Source of the DNA: an uncultured Collinsella sp.
GTDB taxonomy: Bacteria; Actinomycetota; Coriobacteriia; Coriobacteriales; Coriobacteriaceae
DNA: 10,229 bases
Direction: 5' to 3'
Assembly: GCA_902474645.1 (NCBI GenBank)
Contig: CABRWN010000064.1
Location: forward strand, 1 to 10,229
In this document: piece by piece, positions 6,649 through 10,229 of the stretch
Position numbering within the stretch: the first letter of the stretch is position 1
Layout: each line of letters starts with the position of its first letter
Translations under genes and position numbers: made by a program
The notes under the pieces: generated by a model
The model's input: only the letters and a program-made list of their open reading frames with translations
Told to the model about the DNA's origin: nothing
Database searches by the model: none

Positions 6649-7827
6649 ATGAAAAACCGTACGGTTTTGCTTTATATGACGTTCGTTTTTCTGTCGAACT
6701 TCAGCACCATCTTGTATTTTCTAACTGTCTACCTTGAGTTCGTCGGGCTTTCGATGGTAGCGATTTCTAGCATGATGATTGCATACCAAGTGAGCAAGTT
6801 CATCCTTGAAGTTCCCACTGGCTATATTGCTGATAGGTTTGGACGAAAGACAAGCGGTCTCGTTGGCGTCGTGGGAATGCTTGGATACTACGCCGCCCTG
6901 CTTCTCGTCCGATCTCCTCTGCTTTTAATCGGTGCGTTTGCTCTCAAGGGTTTTGCCGTTGCATGTGCGAGCGGATCCATCGAAGCGATTTACATTGATA
7001 GCGTCTCTCAGGACCAACTCGTGAGACTTAATATCGTTGAGCGATTTGTCTTCTATGCGTCTTATGCCCTCTCCGCTTGTGTGGGCGGTTTCATTTCGTC
7101 CGCTGGCGCGTATCTCGTTGGGTTTTCGGTCGATATCATCACAATGGTGCTGACATTGGTTGTCGTTGTCTGTATTCCTGAGGTGAGAAGAGAGGGCGCC
7201 GCGGTGTCACCTGAGCATGGAATTAGCCCGAAGATGATCGGTGCCGCTATTGCGGGTAATGGCATTCTTCGGTCAGCGTTCATCATGGACTGTTCTCAGG
7301 CATTTGCCTTCGTCGCTCTGGAAGACTTTTTCTCACTGTTGCTTGCCGGCCGCGGAATGAATGCTGTCGCTTCGGGCGTGACCATTGCGGTCCAGCTCCT
7401 TGTCTCCGCCTCCATAGGGTTTATTGTGCCCAGTGTGATTGCTCGTGTCGACAAGGGCCGTTTTGCGCGTGTTTGCGGCATTGTGCGCCTTTCCCTGACT
7501 GCTCTGTTTTTGATTCCCTTTACTCCAGTCTGTTTGCTGCCCGTGTTCTATGTGTTGCAGACGGTCGCTTACTCGTTATTTGCTCCAATTAAATACTCAA
7601 TTTTTCAAAATGCTGCCGATTCTTCGATGCGCTGTTCATTGATTTCGGTTCAAAGCCAGATGGTGGCGGTGGGTGCTGTTCTTTTCTATCTGCTCAACGC
7701 TGTGTTGAGTAGCGTTGCGGGCATTCGAGTCGTATTGCTTGTTGCGCTCGGGATTTCTTCCCTGGTGTATATCCCCGCGCTATTTCGTCTTACAAGTCAA
7801 AGGCCATGCGTATTTAGGCACCGATAA
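6649..7827 (+). CDS. Major facilitator superfamily transporter
   Basis: A 392-residue polytopic inner-membrane carrier, probably with about 12 helices. Motif A of the MFS lies in the loop after helix 2: GYIADRFGRK (58-67), preceded by EVPTG (54-58), a combination common in drug- or metabolite-efflux-like carriers of Gram-positive bacteria. A charged central loop (about 183-200) separates the two six-helix halves. Substrate and direction cannot be read from the sequence. The ATG at 6649 is chosen because GGAGG (6637-6641) lies 7 nt upstream; an in-frame ATG at 6625 has no such site. The gene is A/T-richer than its neighbours, as is the LysR gene before it, which probably regulates it. A strong hairpin follows the stop. 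Confidence 0.9.
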   Translation: MKNRTVLLYMTFVFLSNFSTILYFLTVYLEFVGLSMVAISSMMIAYQVSKFILEVPTGYIADRFGRKTSGLVGVVGMLGYYAALLLVRSPLLLIGAFALKGFAVACASGSIEAIYIDSVSQDQLVRLNIVERFVFYASYALSACVGGFISSAGAYLVGFSVDIITMVLTLVVVVCIPEVRREGAAVSPEHGISPKMIGAAIAGNGILRSAFIMDCSQAFAFVALEDFFSLLLAGRGMNAVASGVTIAVQLLVSASIGFIVPSVIARVDKGRFARVCGIVRLSLTALFLIPFTPVCLLPVFYVLQTVAYSLFAPIKYSIFQNAADSSMRCSLISVQSQMVAVGAVLFYLLNAVLSSVAGIRVVLLVALGISSLVYIPALFRLTSQRPCVFRHR

Positions 7828-7842
7828 CTTATATATCAACGC

Positions 7843-7880
7843 AATAAACCCGAGCGCGAGGGCGTTTGGGTTTATTATTG
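7843..7880 (+). terminator. Probable terminator after the transporter
   Basis: AATAAACCCGAGCGC (7843-7857) pairs with GCGTTTGGGTTTATT (7862-7876) over a 4-nt loop: a 15-bp stem with two G-T wobbles. The T-rich right arm and the bases ATTG follow. The uninterrupted T-run is short, but stem strength and position 15 bp after the stop support termination, and it separates the transporter from ackA1. Confidence 0.65.
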
Positions 7881-7895
7881 AAGCGTATGTAACCT

Positions 7896-7912
7896 GGCGG
7901 CGCCACACCGCC
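7896..7912 (+). other. Small hairpin in the ackA1 leader
   Basis: GGCGG (7896-7900) pairs with CCGCC (7908-7912) across a 7-nt loop, ending 17 nt before the ackA1 ATG and just before its ribosome site (GGGAGA). It could modulate translation or stabilise the message. No clear promoter hexamers are seen in the 7877-7929 gap. Confidence 0.35.
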
Positions 7913-7929
7913 TGTTAGTAGGGAGACAC

Positions 7930-9108
7930 ATGAACGTTCTGGTCGTCAACGCAGGATCTTCGACCCTTAAGTATCAGGTCATCGATACCAAGTCCCACAA
8001 GGTGTCCGCAAAGGGCTCCTGCGAGCGCGTCTGCTTTACCGGCGGTACCTTCACCCACGCTGCCAACGGCTCCAAGAAGGTGACCGAGAACATCGAGTTC
8101 CCCGACCATAAGGTCGCCATCGAGGTCGTCCTGAAGGACCTCGAGGCCAACGGCGTCAAGATCGAGGGCATCGGCCATCGCATCGTTCAGGGCGGTTGGT
8201 ACTTCGGCGATTCCTCCCTCGTCGACGAGGACGTCCTCGCCAAGATCCGTGAGGTCGCCCCGCTGGCGCCGCTGCACAACAACCCCGAGGCCAACGTTAT
8301 CGAGTACTGCCTGGAGCAGTATCCCGATCTGCCCAACGTCACGGTCTACGACACCGCTTTCCACTTCAACATGCCCGAGGTCGCCAAGACCTACGCCCTT
8401 CCCAAGGATGTTTGCGACAAGCTGCACATCCGTAAGTACGGCGCCCACGGCACCAGCTATCGCTACATCTCCAAGAAGGTCGCCGAGATGACCAACGGCG
8501 AGGCCCGCAAGGTCGTCGTGTGCCACATCGGTTCCGGTGCCTCCCTGTGCGCCATCGAGGACGGCAAGTGCATGGACACCACCATGGGCCTCACGCCGCT
8601 CGACGGCCTTATGATGGGCACGCGCTGCGGCTCCATCGACCCGGCTACCGTGTGCTACCTGCAGCGCGAGGGCGGCTACACCTTCGACGAGGTCGACGAG
8701 ATGATGAACAAGAAGTCCGGCCTTTTGGCTGTGACCGGCGGCAAGACCAACGACTGCCGCAACGTCGAGGAGCTCGCTGCCGCTAGCGACCCCGAGGCTC
8801 AGCTCGCCTTCGACATGTTCGTCTACAAGATTGCCGCCAAGGCTGCCGAGATGGCTACTTCCATGTGCGGCATGGACACGCTGGTCTTCACCGCCGGCAT
8901 CGGTGAGCACGCTCCGGCCGTTCGCGCCGGCGTTGCCGACCGTCTGGCCTTTATGGGCGTCAAGATGGATCATGCCCGCAACGCCCTGCGTGGTGACGGC
9001 GCTTGGTGCCTGTCTGCCAAGGATTCCAAGGTCAAGATCTTCGTCATCCCCACGGACGAGGAGTTCATGATCGCTTCTGACGTCGAGCGCATCGTCAACG
9101 GCAAGTAA
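7930..9108 (+). CDS. ackA: Acetate kinase paralogue 1 (divergent)
   Basis: A 392-residue cytosolic acyl-phosphate kinase of the ASKHA fold, normally interconverting acetyl phosphate + ADP and acetate + ATP for fermentative energy yield. Core residues (with Methanosarcina thermophila equivalents) are kept: N7, R84 (R91), L115-H116 (L122-H123), D141 (D148), H173 (H180), P223 (P232), R232 (R241), and the C-terminal TDEE near 375-378. It departs from consensus at A172 in YGAHGTS (usual Phe179), Q87 (usual His), Y177 (usual His), S202 in GSGAS (usual GNGAS phosphate loop) and H327 in GIGEH (usual GIGEN adenosine loop). Codon use is strongly biased to C/G-ending codons, as in highly expressed genes. 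GGGAGA precedes the ATG. It may be an acetate kinase with altered substrate or donor, or a propionate-type kinase. No pta is next to it. Confidence 0.9.
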   Translation: MNVLVVNAGSSTLKYQVIDTKSHKVSAKGSCERVCFTGGTFTHAANGSKKVTENIEFPDHKVAIEVVLKDLEANGVKIEGIGHRIVQGGWYFGDSSLVDEDVLAKIREVAPLAPLHNNPEANVIEYCLEQYPDLPNVTVYDTAFHFNMPEVAKTYALPKDVCDKLHIRKYGAHGTSYRYISKKVAEMTNGEARKVVVCHIGSGASLCAIEDGKCMDTTMGLTPLDGLMMGTRCGSIDPATVCYLQREGGYTFDEVDEMMNKKSGLLAVTGGKTNDCRNVEELAAASDPEAQLAFDMFVYKIAAKAAEMATSMCGMDTLVFTAGIGEHAPAVRAGVADRLAFMGVKMDHARNALRGDGAWCLSAKDSKVKIFVIPTDEEFMIASDVERIVNGK

Positions 9109-9119
9109 TTGCAAGAGGG

Positions 9120-9158
9120 GAGGGGCTGGACGACCGAGCGCCGTTCGGCCCCTCTTTT
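9120..9158 (+). terminator. Intrinsic terminator of ackA1
   Basis: GAGGGGCTGGACG (9120-9132) pairs with CGTTCGGCCCCTC (9142-9154), a 13-bp stem with two G-T wobbles and a 9-nt loop, followed by TTTT (9155-9158). It starts 11 bp after the ackA1 stop and implies that ackA2 has its own promoter. Confidence 0.85.
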
Positions 9159-9180
9159 GTGCTCGTTGGGCGATATGCCT

Positions 9181-9220
9181 GATAGTTATTTATTAAGTTG
9201 TGATAACTTCTTATTAACAT
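9181..9220 (+). promoter_or_regulatory. AT-rich promoter/regulatory region of ackA2
   Basis: This is a 40-bp AT-rich block in an otherwise GC-rich gap. It holds TTATTAA twice (9190-9196 and 9211-9217, 21 bp apart) around an inverted repeat, AAGTT (9195-9199) and AACTT (9205-9209). No consensus -35/-10 pair stands out, but composition and position after the ackA1 terminator make it the likely ackA2 promoter, with a dyad that could bind a regulator. Confidence 0.45.
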
Positions 9221-9272
9221 GCGGCCGCCTTAAGGGGTCTGCGCCGACCGTATCGCACTGCAAAGGAGTCTC

Positions 9273-10229
9273 ATGAACGTACTTGTTGTCAACGCCGGTA
9301 GCTCAAGCCTTAAATATCAGCTTTTGGATACCGATACCCGTGAGGTTTTTGCCAAGGGCAACTGCGAACGTATCGGTTCGGACATGGGCATCTTTGGCCA
9401 CTCCGAGAACGGTGGCGCCAAGCAGACCGAGGAGGTCCCTTTCCCCGATCATCGCTCTGCTATCGCTCGTGTGCTCGAGGAGCTCGAGAAGACCGACTTT
9501 ACGATCGATGGCATTGGTCATCGTATCGTTCAGGGCGGCTGGCACTTCGATGATTCCGCAGTTGTCGACGACGAGGTTATGGCCAAGATTCTCGAGGTGG
9601 CCCCGCTCGCCCCGCTGCACAACTACGGCGAGGCCGCAGCAATCAAGTATTGCCGTGAGAAGTATCCGGAGCTGCCCAACGTGGCGGTCTTCGACACCTC
9701 GTTCCACATGACCATGCCCGAGGTTGCCTACACTTACGCTCTGCCCAAGGACGTGTGCGACAAGTATCATGTGCGCAAATATGGCGCCCACGGCACGAGC
9801 CACCGCTATGAGTGGATGATGGCCAAGGAGATCCTGGGTTCGCGCTGCCACCGTCTGCTTTCGTGCCATTTGGGTAACGGTGCTTCGCTCGCTGCTATCG
9901 AGGACGGCGTGTGCCGCGACACCACGATGGGCCTCACGCCGCTCGACGGCCTGATGATGGGCACTCGCTGTGGTTCCATTGATCCGGCCACCGTGTGCTA
10001 CCTCCAGCGCGAGGGCGGCTACAGCTATCAGGAAGTCGATGACATGATGAACAAGCAGTCCGGCCTGCTTGCCATTTCGGGTATCTCCAACGACGCCCGC
10101 GACATCCGCACGCGCGCCTCCGAGGGCGACGAGCGCTGCCTGCTCGCCTTCGATATGTTCGCCTACAAGGCTATGCAGCAGGCTGGCTCCATGATCGCTT
10201 CTATGGCGGGCGTGGACACCATCACCTTT
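9273..10229 (+). CDS. ackA: Acetate kinase paralogue 2 (3' end outside window)
   Basis: The first 319 residues of a second acetate kinase; the reading frame is open at the window edge. By hand count it matches ackA1 at about 200 of 319 positions, with one single-residue gap near 270. It is closer to the family consensus than copy 1: HGTSH, LGNGAS phosphate loop (200-205), VFDTSFH (139-145) and SGISNDARDI. It keeps N7, R84, L115-H116, D141, H173, P223 and R232. Like copy 1 it has Ala172 in place of the acyl-pocket Phe, and Q87. The adenosine loop lies beyond the edge. AAAGGAG (9262-9268) precedes the ATG by 4 nt. It probably arose by tandem duplication followed by divergence. A propionate- or butyrate-directed activity cannot be excluded. 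Confidence 0.9.
   Translation, partial: MNVLVVNAGSSSLKYQLLDTDTREVFAKGNCERIGSDMGIFGHSENGGAKQTEEVPFPDHRSAIARVLEELEKTDFTIDGIGHRIVQGGWHFDDSAVVDDEVMAKILEVAPLAPLHNYGEAAAIKYCREKYPELPNVAVFDTSFHMTMPEVAYTYALPKDVCDKYHVRKYGAHGTSHRYEWMMAKEILGSRCHRLLSCHLGNGASLAAIEDGVCRDTTMGLTPLDGLMMGTRCGSIDPATVCYLQREGGYSYQEVDDMMNKQSGLLAISGISNDARDIRTRASEGDERCLLAFDMFAYKAMQQAGSMIASMAGVDTITF

Noticed and set aside
7915..9114. 399-codon open frame antisense to ackA1
   Set aside because: It mirrors ackA1 almost end to end, its translation is low-complexity (rich in G, V, L, A, D, H) with no family motif, and the strong codon bias of ackA1 explains the absence of antisense stops.
9221..9228. GCGGCCGC palindrome upstream of ackA2
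   Set aside because: A chance 8-bp palindrome in GC-rich sequence; nothing else supports a regulatory role.

Overview
The window looks like a chromosomal segment of a high-GC, Gram-positive, fermentative gut anaerobe. The best guess is a Coriobacteriia member such as Collinsella. This rests on GC-rich codon use, strong AGGAGG-type ribosome binding sites, a YugP-type membrane protease, and acetate kinases tuned for high expression. The genus is an inference from general impression; no database search was possible.

Layout. Positions 1-315 hold no gene. They contain an AT-rich stretch with four phased 21-bp repeats (92-175), a 16-bp palindrome (172-187), and an intrinsic terminator (239-280) that serves the leftward unit to its right. 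That leftward unit (1335 down to 316) encodes a diacylglycerol/lipid-kinase-family protein, followed by a 30-residue membrane peptide whose ribosome binding site overlaps the kinase stop codon. Reading rightward from a divergent start near 1434 are RNase D (rnd), a YugP-like zinc membrane protease, both subunits of exonuclease VII (xseA, xseB) and a HIT/HINT nucleotide hydrolase. This is an ordinary housekeeping block, mostly nucleic-acid processing.

From 5639 to 7827 lie a LysR-type regulator and a major-facilitator transporter in the same orientation. They are visibly richer in A/T and in T-ending codons than their neighbours. A perfect inverted repeat sits between them. This looks like an accessory regulator-transporter pair inserted between the housekeeping block and the acetate kinase locus, and it closes with a strong hairpin at 7843-7876.

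The right end carries two tandem acetate kinase paralogues. ackA1 (7930-9108) is complete; ackA2 (9273 to the window edge) is cut off. A clear intrinsic terminator between them suggests separate transcription. No phosphotransacetylase gene is in view. Both kinases replace a conserved acyl-pocket phenylalanine with alanine. The first copy additionally departs from consensus in two nucleotide/phosphate loops, so the pair may have diverged in substrate or phosphoryl donor.

I see no CRISPR array, insertion sequence, phage gene, rRNA or tRNA. The most interesting signals are the kinase-pair substitutions, the phased 21-bp repeats, the coupled 30-residue membrane peptide and the candidate operator between the LysR gene and the transporter.
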